Origin: Barthelona sp. PAP020 | Taxonomy: Eukaryota; Metamonada: BaSk clade | Reading direction: 5' to 3' | Assembly: GCA_040182905.1 (NCBI GenBank) | Contig: JARQWU010000020.1 | Span: 1-64,000, forward strand | DNA length: 64,000 bases | Part shown: piece after piece, positions 1 to 9,470 of the stretch | Numbering within the stretch: the first letter of the stretch is position 1 | Layout: each line of letters opens with the position of its first letter | The notes under the pieces: generated by a model | Told to the model about the DNA's origin: nothing | Databases searched by the model: none | Seen by the model: only the letters and a program-made list of their open reading frames with translations | Made by a program: the position numbers and the translations under genes

Positions 1-1
1 T

Positions 2-886
2 GAGAATATATTATTGTCAAACACTGAATTAAAATTAGCTGATTATGGTTCTTGTAGGTCCATTTATTCTGAACCTCCTTTCACTGAATATATTTCAACT
101 AGATGGTATCGTGCCCCTGAATGTTTATTAACTGATGGATATTATAATTATAAAATGGATATTTGGGGCATAGGTTGTGTTTTTTTTGAGATTGCAGCTT
201 TGTTTCCTCTATTTCCTGGATCAAATGAGTTGGATCAGATACATAGGATTCATGATGTGTTGGGAACACCGCCAAAATCGGTCTTGGACAATTTTAAAAA
301 GAACGCAACTCACATGTCTTTTGATTTTCCAATTAAGAAAGGAACTGGTATTAAAAAATTGGCTCCACATTTATCAGATGATGCGTTGGATTTATTAACA
401 AAAATGTTGGCATATGTACCAGGGGATCGAATTTCTGCAAGACAAGCGCTTAAGCATCCATTTTTCAGGGATTTACGAAATGCAGAGGCTACACCTCAAA
501 TTCCAACACCTATGAATGATGAATCGTTACCTCAAATGAATGATAAGAATAAAAGAAGTAAATCATCGATTTCAATGCATTCAGTGAATGAAAAGTTGCC
601 TCAACTCGGTATTAGTACACAAAAAGGAAGCACGTTATCCACAGCAGATGAGAAGAACGTGAATCTTGTCAGGAATCAAAACCAGGCATTGACCAAAAGT
701 AAAAAAGGAAAATCAAAATCTAAGAGTAAAGCTGTTCATATCGATCATCAAAAACAGCATCAAAAACATCAAAATCAAGTGTCTCCTGTATTTAATGTAA
801 AAGGCACAAAGATTGACATGCAAAAACAGCAAGGAAAACATGTTAAACATTCAAAGAATAATCATGTTCATATTCCACCACTATAA
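2..886 (+). CDS. MOK: MOK-type ciliary protein kinase (RCK/MAK family), 5'-truncated
   Basis: C-terminal part of a CMGC serine/threonine kinase; the gene is cut by the left window edge. The frame is open from base 2 and begins in the catalytic loop (ENILL). It continues with a DYG in place of DFG (LADYGSCRS), an activation loop with TEY (FTEYISTRWYRAPE), the CMGC insert (NELDQIHRIHDVLGTP) and the closing RISARQALKHPFF motif. SCRSIYS, TEY and the ECLLTDG stretch match MOK better than MAK, ICK or CDKs. After the kinase fold, about 130 residues are basic and rich in Lys, Gln and His, so a low-complexity tail. In known organisms MOK acts at cilia and in control of cilium length. The missing N-terminal lobe (glycine loop, VAIK lysine) lies outside the window. 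Confidence 0.85.
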   Translation, partial: ENILLSNTELKLADYGSCRSIYSEPPFTEYISTRWYRAPECLLTDGYYNYKMDIWGIGCVFFEIAALFPLFPGSNELDQIHRIHDVLGTPPKSVLDNFKKNATHMSFDFPIKKGTGIKKLAPHLSDDALDLLTKMLAYVPGDRISARQALKHPFFRDLRNAEATPQIPTPMNDESLPQMNDKNKRSKSSISMHSVNEKLPQLGISTQKGSTLSTADEKNVNLVRNQNQALTKSKKGKSKSKSKAVHIDHQKQHQKHQNQVSPVFNVKGTKIDMQKQQGKHVKHSKNNHVHIPPL

Positions 887-988
887 TGCTTTGTTTTGCT
901 TTCATTTGTTTAATTCTTGTAAAAAGGATTATTCATGTAAAGTTTTTTGTTTTTTTTTTGTTGAAAGAAAAAATGGTACATCTTTACA

Positions 989-1660
989 TTAAAAATAACT
1001 TCCAGGGTTTGTTCCTGTGAGACCTGCCTTTGAATCAAAACGTTGTTTTTTTACCAAATTAGGTCGTCTTACAGTTTTTTTATGAAGAGAAGACAAATTA
1101 AGCACTTCTGTCTTTAATTTTCTTTTCCACTCATCAACAAAGTCTTCAACGTAATCTTGAAAAAGGTCAAATGCCATCGTATCATGAGGTTTTATATTTA
1201 TCGTAAATCCAGTTTTGGTTTCCAGTAAATCTTCAGCTTGATGTACTGTTATACCCTTAGAATCAATATTTTGAGCATTAAAATCATCATCATTGTCACT
1301 GGATATTTTAGGTATTTTGGCTAACAAAGTTTGAATTTCTCTTCGACTAAAATTGGGTAAATTTTTAAATCCAATTGGTAAATGTGCAATTAATTCTTTT
1401 CTTTCACTCTGTGTAGTTGTTATGGGTTTATTAGGTGCGAAATATAGAATATCATTTTCTTCTTGTTCTTGTATTAATCCCATCAATTCAACCTTATTCA
1501 AAATATGCTGATTCATATATCCTCCTCTAAGTTTTCCATCATATAAAGGTCCTTGTGCTGCAAGAATTTGAATCAAAGCTCTTGAATGACTATGATAACT
1601 TGATTCAGGAAATACAAATTCTAAAACTTGTTGAGCCGTAATTGTCAATGGAGTACACAT
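989..1660 (-). CDS. Unrecognised conserved-looking protein, 223 aa
   Basis: An intact ATG-to-stop frame on the minus strand, convergent with MOK (about 100 bp between their 3' ends). I do not recognise the family. The protein is soluble, with no signal peptide or membrane segment. Residues 1-90 look globular, a variable Asp-rich linker (SSDNDDDFN) lies near residue 120, and the C-terminal third is basic, ending in KQRFDSKAGLTGTNPGSYF. Helical segments around residues 155-190 (DLFQDYVEDFVDEWKRKL) could be short amphipathic helices. It is real rather than a shadow: complex composition, an ATG start, and no competing gene on the other strand. Function unknown. Confidence 0.6.
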   Translation of the reverse strand: MCTPLTITAQQVLEFVFPESSYHSHSRALIQILAAQGPLYDGKLRGGYMNQHILNKVELMGLIQEQEENDILYFAPNKPITTTQSERKELIAHLPIGFKNLPNFSRREIQTLLAKIPKISSDNDDDFNAQNIDSKGITVHQAEDLLETKTGFTINIKPHDTMAFDLFQDYVEDFVDEWKRKLKTEVLNLSSLHKKTVRRPNLVKKQRFDSKAGLTGTNPGSYF

Positions 1661-1816
1661 AGTATGAAAAAAATATTGTTTAAAAATGCAGATTTATCAT
1701 TTATTAATTTGACAAGAATCATTCTTCACAGTAAAAATAGAGAAGAAATTGTCAAATGAAGGGAATCAATGATTGATAACAGAAAAAATGTGGCATACAT
1801 ATCTTTTTTATTAAGA

Positions 1817-2502
1817 ATGCATAGATTTTTTGGGAAAAAGAAAGAAGAAAAACCTGTTGAGGCCCCTGATTTTAGTGGATTTGCGGATAATGTTTTATAA
1901 TTTGTGGATATGAATCTAATATGTAGGTTAATCAAAGAATGGAAGGATATCAAAATCAGTTGAGAGATTGTGATGAGAAGATTAGAAATTATACTTCAAA
2001 GAAAGCTAAAGGTAAAGCAACTGCTTATGATCGCAGTATTGCTGTGCAAGCTTTGAGACAAAAGAAAATGATCGAAAAACAAATGGGTACTGTTGGTAGA
2101 CAACAGATGACGATGAACAATATGGCTTTCTCTGTTGAAAATGTAAAGAACACAATGGAAACTGTTAAGGTCATGAAACAAGTTAATCAACAGTTCCAAA
2201 GTTTTGCCAAACAATATAATGTGGATGATGTTGCTGATATTTATGATGATCTTCAAGACTCAATGGCTGATGCCAATGAATTGAATGAAATGATGGCAGA
2301 GAGCTTTGAATATGATGTTGGTATTGATGATGCCACTTTGGATGCTGAATTGGAAGAATTAGAGAATATGGGATTTGAAGATGAGATGATTGATACTGTT
2401 GTTGCCACTGGTCAAAATGTTACTCCTGTTGAAACCAATGTTAGTGTAAATTCGAGTGAAACAAAAGCTCAATCAATGTTAGATGACTTGGATTTGAATT
2501 AA
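1817..2502 (+). CDS. CHMP5: ESCRT-III subunit CHMP5/Vps60, one intron
   Basis: ESCRT-III helical-filament subunit acting late in multivesicular body sorting and membrane scission. The unspliced frame from the internal ATG at 1939 lacks the family N-terminus. It is recovered by joining exon 1 (1817-1891, starting MHRFFGKKKEEKP) to exon 2 (1927-2502) across a 35-nt intron. The joined protein is about 216 aa, close to the ~219 aa of animal CHMP5. The junction reads FADNVNQRMEGYQNQL, matching the family's first helix. The basic N-terminal helices (residues ~25-100) and the acidic C-terminal half (DDLQDSMADANELNEMM) are typical. CHMP5 is preferred over other CHMPs because of the MHRFFG start and the DANELNE region. 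Confidence 0.88.
1892..1926 (+). other. Spliceosomal intron in CHMP5 (35 nt, phase 0)
   Basis: GT at 1892-1893 and TAG at 1924-1926. TCTAAT sits 6 nt before the intron end, the same spacing as in the other two introns of this window. Removing it restores the missing CHMP5 N-terminus in frame. The unspliced frame has a TAA inside the intron. Confidence 0.85.
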
Positions 2503-2622
2503 TGCAGGCATTTTTTGGAATTTTTTTAAAATTTATAAATTTTTTTTTTGTTATTTTCAAACGCAATGAAAAAAGAAAAAGATCCACTGTTAAGCAGACA
2601 AAAGTTTATTTCCGTTGGGAAG

Positions 2623-5250
2623 CTAATCATGTTCAAATTGAGCCTTAATGATCCATTTCCCATTTATTAATTCAGCTATTTCATGCAATAGAGTTTTGAA
2701 AACGACCGCATCAGTATCAACAGCTCTATTACCATAACGTTGGACTAATTCATCACTTGTTGGTGGTGAGGCTCTTAAAAAATCAACCAGATTCACTAAT
2801 AGGGTCATTATGGGGTCATTTGCTTTTTTGCGGATAATTCTCAGACCATCTTTTCCTCTTAAAGTATCAAGAATGTTGTTACTGGCTAATCGCTTTTGGG
2901 CTGTTCCAATTATTTTTCTGATGGGTTCAAGTTTCCTTTTTACTTGTCCAGAAAAGTCACGAGAACCAATAGGTGTTGGCCTGAATCCATTTTGAATAAT
3001 ATCCTGCTGTTCTCTTAATTCCTGAACAGCAATTGTTGCTTGTTCCATTGCATCTTGGAAAGGTGCCGTTCCTTCATCATTAGTTATGTGAACAATAGAT
3101 GAATGCAATGCAGGTAAATTCAAAAAGCTATCGGAGTCGTCAATAACGGCAATAGAACCATCTGATGTTTCTTTGGGTTTCTGTAAATAAGCACCCGTTT
3201 CCAACGCAGTATTTGTGACTTTTGTTTCTTCACCTAAGGTAAACAAAGAACGAACCATATTTGCTTCAAAAAAACGTCGTTGTCGAGGGTTAAGAAGAAT
3301 TTGATCAACAATATTTTGCTTGAAAACCTGCTTCTGATAAATTTTCTCTTCAATTGTACCAGCAGTTAATAATCTATAGATAGTAACCTCTTGATCCTGC
3401 CCAAATCTCCAAGCACGATCTCGAGCCTGGAGATCAACTGAAGGATTCCAATCTGGGTCATAAATGATTACTTTGCTAGCGCATGACAAGTTTAATCCCA
3501 AGCTGCCAACACGAGTAGTTAGAATGAAGACTCGAGCCTGTCCATTGGTGAATCGATCAACAATTGTTGATCTTTGACTTACAGCAGTTGATCCGGACAT
3601 GCTTACATTTGAAAGTCCTAATTTATTGCACAACGAAGTTAAGATGGGTAACATGCGTTGAGATTGCGTGAAAATAAGAATTTGACAACTCTCTTTGCAC
3701 CAATGAATCAATAAGTCTCGGGTTAAACGAAGTTTTCCACACCTTTCTGGATTGCCATAGTCAGGAACATCAGTGAAAAGATAATACTTTTTGAACACGT
3801 CAGGATGACTGCAAATGGCAGCGAGTTTGGTCATACCAACAAATGCAACTTGTTTTCCTTTCAATATTGCCGTCACTTCATTGCTCTCTAAATATCTTTT
3901 ATACACTTCACGTTGAGATGGAGTGAGATTGGCAAATAATACTCTTTCATCTTTGCCAGGAATGTCAATATGGTCTGTTTTCCTACGTTTCAATAAGTAT
4001 GGGAGGATCACTGTACGTAAAGCCTGACTTTTTGCAAAAGCCTCCTTGACGAGCTCTGGTGTTGCAGAGGCATATCCTCCAGCAGTAATTGGAACTGCAA
4101 ACTCTGTTTCAAACATGCTCAAAGCACCCAAATATCCTGGTTTGACGAAATCGAAAAGGGACCAAAGTTCTTGCAATGTGTTTTGCATTGGGGAACCACT
4201 CAAGATAAATCGACAATATGTCTTCAGTTGTTTTACAGCCAAAGTAACTTGAGCTTCAGGATTCTTTATCTTGTGACCTTCATCCAGACATGCAACAGTC
4301 CAATCCACATTTATGAACCATTCTTGGTGAGCCAAAAAGGTTTCATAAGATGAGACAAACACAACTTTTTCATCATTAGTATTTGGCTTTTTTAAATTGC
4401 CAAATTGTGAATGTATGGCTTTAATGGAAAGTTCCAGATTGAATCGATCCAACCATTTTTTTGTTTCATCCAACCAATGCGATATTAATGTTGCTGGACA
4501 CAAAATAATTGCCTGCTGTAATACGTTTGTATTTGCTAATGTTAAAAGAAAGGAAATGAATTGAAGCGTCTTCCCCAAACCCATATCATCTCCTAGGATA
4601 CCTCCTGTATTATGGTTAAAAAGTGTACATAACCATCGAAGCCCCTCTTGTTGAAAGGGAAAGAGGGTTTTCCAAATGATGTTTGGGATAATCAAATCGC
4701 CCAACTGTAAATCAGCCCCTTCTTTTACTAATTGTCTTGCAATATCTTCTTGAGTCTTGACATGATGTTTTTCCGATTCCAAAGAGGCCATATTTCTGTG
4801 CAACAACGAAGAATCAATATTTTGAGGTATATTTTCATCTTGACTAATAGAAGGCTCCAACTTAGCATTCAAAACACCAAGAGCTGAACTGAAATCAATG
4901 CTTTCTCGAGTCCGGTCATTGCTTTCACTTCGTTGTTCCTTTTCTATTTGTAATATTCTATTCAATTGTTGTACTTGTTGTAATGCTCGCTTTAATTTAG
5001 ATTTTGTTTTCATAACTTCTTTTTTTCTTTCTAAAAAAGCATCATTCGATAATCCTTCATAATTACCTTCATTTTCTTCAAGAAATTTTTGATAATTTAT
5101 TATATCTTGTTGCAATTTCCGTAAATTATTGACATCTTCGGATTGAGCTGCATTAGCAACTGTTGACATGAGATTCGTTTCGAAAGAATTAACATCAATC
5201 CCATTTGAATTTTCATTTAAATTAATTTCATCAAAATTATTCTGCATCAT
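2623..5250 (-). CDS. ERCC6: SNF2-family ATPase, CSB/ERCC6/RAD26 type
   Basis: DNA-dependent ATPase of the Cockayne syndrome B (RAD26) group, which acts on stalled RNA polymerase II in transcription-coupled repair. N-terminal ~190 residues are acidic and coiled-coil-like. The helicase core follows: GDDMGLGKT (Walker A, ~220), DEGH box with the CSB-typical DEGHKIKNP (~322), SGSPMQN, and motif VI RAWRFGQ (~615). The stretch PRQRRFFEAN just after the core is characteristic of CSB. Length is 875 aa, shorter than yeast RAD26 (~1085) and human CSB (~1490), mostly through a shorter N-terminus. The longer frame to 5265 starts with GTG, so I use the ATG pair at 5250. A ~230-bp AT-rich gap separates it from the divergent NagB-LmbE gene. 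Confidence 0.88.
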   Translation of the reverse strand: MMQNNFDEINLNENSNGIDVNSFETNLMSTVANAAQSEDVNNLRKLQQDIINYQKFLEENEGNYEGLSNDAFLERKKEVMKTKSKLKRALQQVQQLNRILQIEKEQRSESNDRTRESIDFSSALGVLNAKLEPSISQDENIPQNIDSSLLHRNMASLESEKHHVKTQEDIARQLVKEGADLQLGDLIIPNIIWKTLFPFQQEGLRWLCTLFNHNTGGILGDDMGLGKTLQFISFLLTLANTNVLQQAIILCPATLISHWLDETKKWLDRFNLELSIKAIHSQFGNLKKPNTNDEKVVFVSSYETFLAHQEWFINVDWTVACLDEGHKIKNPEAQVTLAVKQLKTYCRFILSGSPMQNTLQELWSLFDFVKPGYLGALSMFETEFAVPITAGGYASATPELVKEAFAKSQALRTVILPYLLKRRKTDHIDIPGKDERVLFANLTPSQREVYKRYLESNEVTAILKGKQVAFVGMTKLAAICSHPDVFKKYYLFTDVPDYGNPERCGKLRLTRDLLIHWCKESCQILIFTQSQRMLPILTSLCNKLGLSNVSMSGSTAVSQRSTIVDRFTNGQARVFILTTRVGSLGLNLSCASKVIIYDPDWNPSVDLQARDRAWRFGQDQEVTIYRLLTAGTIEEKIYQKQVFKQNIVDQILLNPRQRRFFEANMVRSLFTLGEETKVTNTALETGAYLQKPKETSDGSIAVIDDSDSFLNLPALHSSIVHITNDEGTAPFQDAMEQATIAVQELREQQDIIQNGFRPTPIGSRDFSGQVKRKLEPIRKIIGTAQKRLASNNILDTLRGKDGLRIIRKKANDPIMTLLVNLVDFLRASPPTSDELVQRYGNRAVDTDAVVFKTLLHEIAELINGKWIIKAQFEHD

Positions 5251-5479
5251 TAAAGAATATTCCACATTTTATTGAATGAATTGCAGAAGAAAAAAATTTT
5301 CAGATTTTTTTTCTCTAACTTGGGGAAGCTATCAAATAAAATAAATAAAAATTTTGTTTTTTGGAAGATTTGAGATTAATTAATATATCTCAAAAGCATG
5401 AATAAAATATTTCTCAAGAAATCCGTGATAAGTATTTTTCTATCTTTATAACTTTATTTTTAGTCTTCTAATTTATAAC

Positions 5480-7606
5480 ATGTATGAAATAAGTATTGAT
5501 CGACAAAAAGTTGGCGAAAATAATGATCTTGCAGTTCATATTTTTGATGATCCCAATAGATTGGCAGAAAATGTTTCTGAACAAATAATATCTTTAATAT
5601 TAGAAAAAAGATGTGCTGGGGAACAATGTGTATTAGGATTACCCACTGGTTCTACGCCGAAAATCATTTATAAAAAATTGATTGAAGCACATGAAAATGG
5701 TTTATGCTTTGATAATTGTATTATTTTTAATATTACAGAATTTAAAGGAATTGAACCATTGGCAAAAGAATCGTCTTCTCATTCATTAAGAAGTATTTTC
5801 TTGGATCAAATCAATTTTCCTCTAAAACAATACTATTATCTTGATGGAAGTTGGAGTTACGAGGATATTGAAGCTAATTGTGCAAATTTTGAGTATTTGA
5901 TAAGGAAGTTTGGTGGCTTTGATTTTATTCTGTTGGGCTTAGGTAGAACTCATGGTCATATTGGGTTTAATGAAGCTGGAAGTAAGTTGGAATCAAGAAC
6001 ACGTCTTGTTGTGCTGGATGAGGTGACAAGGTTGGATATCAAGTCTAATTGGTCATCCAAAACCGAAGTTCCAAAAGAAGCATTGACTTTAGGCGTTGGC
6101 ACTATTTTGGAAGCGCGTCGTATTTTCTTAATATGCACTGGTGAACACAAGGCCTCAATTTTCAGAGAAGTTATTGAAAAAGAGCCTAGATCTGATGTGC
6201 CTGCATCATATCTGCAATTACATCCAAATGCTGTTGTATATTGTGATGATCCTTGTGCTAGTCAATTGACAAGGGTCAAATGCCCTTGGACGGCCAAGGG
6301 ATTTGATGGATGGAACGATTATGTTGCAAAGAAAGCAACTATTCATCTCGCAAAGCTGTTGAATAAGCCTATTACGCATCTATATCGCTCAGATTTTGAA
6401 AAATATTCATTTCATCGTTTGGTGCATCAATATAAGTCTTGCGATACTCTTTCTCACCTAGTTTTTTCGGATCTTTTGAATCGTGTCTGTCAATCAAAGG
6501 ATCTTCCACGTAATCAGCGAATCATTGTATTCAGTCCACATCCTGATGATGATGTGATTAGTATGGCAGGAATGCTGCAAATACTGAGAGAAAATAACAA
6601 TGATGTTACTGTTGCCTATTGTGTGAGTGGTAGTGTGGCTGTTTCTGATTCGGATTTGAGTAGGCATATTGAATTTGTTGAAAGGTTGATGGAAGAGATT
6701 AATGAAGTTGATTGCTTGAAATCAATACTCAGTAAAATTAATGAAGATGGCCAAACAAAAGGAACTTCAATGAATCAAGTTATTAAGGGGATTATTCGAC
6801 AAACAGAAGCTATTGCTGCATTAAAGGTGTTAGGATTTGATGAAAATAACGCTAGATTTTTGAATTTACCTTTCTATCATTCTGGTACCATTGGAAAGTT
6901 ACCTATTACTCAAAATGACGTAGACATTGTGTTGAATTTATTGAGAGAAATTAAACCTTTCCATATATTTGTTGCGGCTGATTTGGATCCACATGGCACC
7001 CATCAATCTTGTTTCGACATTATTAAGAGTGCTTATAATCAATACACAGACGAAATGGGTACTAAAAATACCGTCATTCAGTTGGATACACCTTCACATC
7101 TTGCCAAATCCAATTTGAATTTGGCCAGTTCAATTCAGTCTCCCTTACAAAAGCAAGAGATATTGCAAACACCTGTTATTAAGAAGGAATCGATCATGAG
7201 CTCAAAGATTGGAAGAATTTATGACACACCCATGCGTAAAAAAGTACGTCAAAACTTTTGTTTTGAAAAAGGTGCTGAAATTCACAGGTTGATTGAGGAG
7301 GCTTGTGAAGATCAACCAATTGTTTGGCAGTATCGTGGTGCTTGGAATGAATACAGCACATCTGATGCAAGTTGTTTTGTTCCTTTAACCCGTTTCCAAA
7401 GCAATCAAAAAATCAATGCAATTCAAAGACATGAAAGTCAAAAACATGGTAGTTTGTTCCCGGGTTTAGATAGTCGAGAATTTTATGAGCGTGCTAATGA
7501 CAGAAACATTCAAACGGCAAATGAATTGGATCAATTGGGTTTGCCTCAATTTTATGCGGCAGAATCGTTCATTGTTTCCAAAGGATTCATTTCAACAATA
7601 AGATAG
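5480..7606 (+). CDS. Glucosamine-6-phosphate deaminase-like domain fused to LmbE/PIG-L deacetylase domain
   Basis: A 708-aa two-domain protein. Residues ~10-275 are NagB-like (LGLPTGSTP phosphate loop, ALTLGVGTI, LQLHPNA). Residues ~345-530 are LmbE/PIG-L-like, with intact metal motif HPDDD (~353) and HGTH (~505). The tail contains YRGAW (~617). The same fusion occurs in Bacteroidetes and, as I recall, in some anaerobic protists, so I infer bacterial origin. The NagB half departs from the classical enzyme: the catalytic DEY is TEF (~86) and the loop GNDGHIAFNE reads GLGRTHGHIGFNE, with D141 replaced and one residue inserted. His143 and Glu148 equivalents remain. Deaminase activity is therefore uncertain, while the deacetylase site looks complete. 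Confidence 0.85.
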   Translation: MYEISIDRQKVGENNDLAVHIFDDPNRLAENVSEQIISLILEKRCAGEQCVLGLPTGSTPKIIYKKLIEAHENGLCFDNCIIFNITEFKGIEPLAKESSSHSLRSIFLDQINFPLKQYYYLDGSWSYEDIEANCANFEYLIRKFGGFDFILLGLGRTHGHIGFNEAGSKLESRTRLVVLDEVTRLDIKSNWSSKTEVPKEALTLGVGTILEARRIFLICTGEHKASIFREVIEKEPRSDVPASYLQLHPNAVVYCDDPCASQLTRVKCPWTAKGFDGWNDYVAKKATIHLAKLLNKPITHLYRSDFEKYSFHRLVHQYKSCDTLSHLVFSDLLNRVCQSKDLPRNQRIIVFSPHPDDDVISMAGMLQILRENNNDVTVAYCVSGSVAVSDSDLSRHIEFVERLMEEINEVDCLKSILSKINEDGQTKGTSMNQVIKGIIRQTEAIAALKVLGFDENNARFLNLPFYHSGTIGKLPITQNDVDIVLNLLREIKPFHIFVAADLDPHGTHQSCFDIIKSAYNQYTDEMGTKNTVIQLDTPSHLAKSNLNLASSIQSPLQKQEILQTPVIKKESIMSSKIGRIYDTPMRKKVRQNFCFEKGAEIHRLIEEACEDQPIVWQYRGAWNEYSTSDASCFVPLTRFQSNQKINAIQRHESQKHGSLFPGLDSREFYERANDRNIQTANELDQLGLPQFYAAESFIVSKGFISTIR

Positions 7607-7937
7607 GTAAATTTTCTTTTGTTTAATTATGAAGAAACGTGATATAAATATTTAGATGTAAGAGGAGAATTTATTTTTTAATCATTTCGTTGAGACGTTT
7701 TTATGACATCTGTTCCCCAGTATGATTTCAATATATTCTAAAAAAAGTATTGAAAGAAAAGAAAAGAACCAACAAAAGAAGATACTGAAGACAACAAAAA
7801 GGATTTGGCGTTTTTTTCAATTTCGTTTTTGTTCATTCTTTTGATACCTTAAAAAAATAATTGAAGAAATAAAATGATGTTCTCTTATATTTATTGCAAG
7901 ATATAACAAAAAATCTTTATACTTTAATTTTTTATAG
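7607..7937. other. Intergenic, AT-rich, no feature recognised
   Basis: About 330 bp between two plus-strand genes. T-rich and A-rich tracts; the last 40 bp form a T-rich stretch ending TTTTTTATAG directly before the next ATG, as upstream of many genes here. Confidence 0.5.
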
Positions 7938-9470
7938 ATGACAAGTAATTCATCATCTCCATGGACACCAAACACATCAATAATGAGTTCTGAGATGACT
8001 ATGTCACCTTCTTTTATGGATTTTTTGCACGAAGTTGATCAATTGAAAAATGAATGTACTAAATTGAAACAAGAATTACGAATTCAACAAAATGATCATT
8101 TAGAATTAATGACTCAAACAAAAAAAGATCACTTAATAAAAATTTTAGAAGTCAAAGATGAATTAATTAAGATAAAGAAAGAAAATTCTGATTTGATACG
8201 TCGTTTAAAAGATTATGAAGGTTTATCTGATGAAAGAAATATATTACAAAATAAAATTAATGAATTAAATTTAGAGAAGAGTGAATTATTGGTCAAATTA
8301 AATAGTGTAAAGACAATCAAGCTTGATAATCACACACAAGAAATGAAAATTAATGAATTAAATGAACTGAAGAGTGAATTAAAGGAAAAAGAGAATGAAT
8401 TAAAATCAATTCTCTCAGTAAATTCCGAATTAGTTGCTGAACAGAAACGAATCGGAAGTATTATCACAGACGGACAGATGTTGAATGATTCATACGTTAT
8501 ACGTATTGAACGTTTGGAAAATGAAAACGCAGAATTATCAATTACCAATAAATCGTTGAATGAAAGGTTACGTTCACTTGAAAATATGAATAATAAAATG
8601 AAAGAAGAGCATAAAGAAACAATTCATCAATTGAATATTGAACATCAAGCTCATGTATCAAGAACTATGGATCAACAATTAAAACGCTTTACTGTTGAAC
8701 TTCAAAATGAAAAGATGCGAGCAAATGAATATATTAGTGGTTTAAAATCAAATTTCGAGACAGAAAATAGGCATTTGTCTGCTAAGCTTGATGATCTTAC
8801 TAAATTCAAAGTAAAACTGGAAGAAAATTATGACGTACTATTGAAAGAAAAGAATGCGCTCATTGTTGATCTAGCCACTATCAAGGCTGAGTTGACTGGA
8901 CAAATTACTGGTCTAAATTCTGAGGTTAGGAATAAATCTGACATTGTCAATAGTCAACAATTGAATCTTAGTATGTTAGAACAGCGTATTAAGCAATTAG
9001 AAGCAGAAAGACTAGCAAATCAAGAGAAGATTGAGACTCTTAGACTTGAAGTTATCAAAAAAGAACAACACATCAAACTGACCGGTGATTTACCTTTTGA
9101 TTACAAAAGAACAACCGATAAAAAGCTGAAAAAATTAACTAATCAGTTGGAATTGGTTAATCGTGAGTTGGAAGAGGAGAAAGAGCTAAATTTCAAATAT
9201 AAAAGTGAGATAGCTTCTCATGGAGCATTGAGTCGCTCTGAAAATTATGTTTTAGGTTTAGTACAAAAGAAGGATGAAGAAATCAGGGTGTTGGAGCAAG
9301 AGTTGGATAGTGTAAAAACAAAATTAAATGAGAAGGTTCATCAGTACAATGATGTCAAGATGGATTTGGATAAATTGATGAATGATCGAAATTCAGTCAA
9401 TGTATTGGTTCAACCTTTTTTACATAAAATGGGAGCTTCCAGTATTGCTGAATTACGACTTAAGTCATGA
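7938..9470 (+). CDS. Long coiled-coil protein, 510 aa, family unknown
   Basis: ATG start directly after a T-rich tract. The N-terminal ~30 residues are Ser/Thr/Pro/Met-rich and probably disordered. From residue ~33 to ~490 the protein is an almost uninterrupted coiled coil rich in Leu, Glu, Lys, Asn and Gln, with heptad patterns, broken near residue 380 by TGDLPFDYKR. The last ~20 residues (VQPFLHKMGASSIAEL) look like a small capped end. No signal peptide or membrane segment. Such proteins in flagellates are often cytoskeletal or basal-body components, but I cannot assign a family. Confidence 0.7.
   Translation: MTSNSSSPWTPNTSIMSSEMTMSPSFMDFLHEVDQLKNECTKLKQELRIQQNDHLELMTQTKKDHLIKILEVKDELIKIKKENSDLIRRLKDYEGLSDERNILQNKINELNLEKSELLVKLNSVKTIKLDNHTQEMKINELNELKSELKEKENELKSILSVNSELVAEQKRIGSIITDGQMLNDSYVIRIERLENENAELSITNKSLNERLRSLENMNNKMKEEHKETIHQLNIEHQAHVSRTMDQQLKRFTVELQNEKMRANEYISGLKSNFETENRHLSAKLDDLTKFKVKLEENYDVLLKEKNALIVDLATIKAELTGQITGLNSEVRNKSDIVNSQQLNLSMLEQRIKQLEAERLANQEKIETLRLEVIKKEQHIKLTGDLPFDYKRTTDKKLKKLTNQLELVNRELEEEKELNFKYKSEIASHGALSRSENYVLGLVQKKDEEIRVLEQELDSVKTKLNEKVHQYNDVKMDLDKLMNDRNSVNVLVQPFLHKMGASSIAELRLKS

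Noticed and set aside
5250-5265. Starts at GTG/TTG for the CSB, ankyrin, TKL kinase, Nup160-like, FAM76, MED14 and phosphatase genes
   Set aside because: Eukaryotic genes need ATG; internal ATG codons match family starts or follow T-rich tracts.
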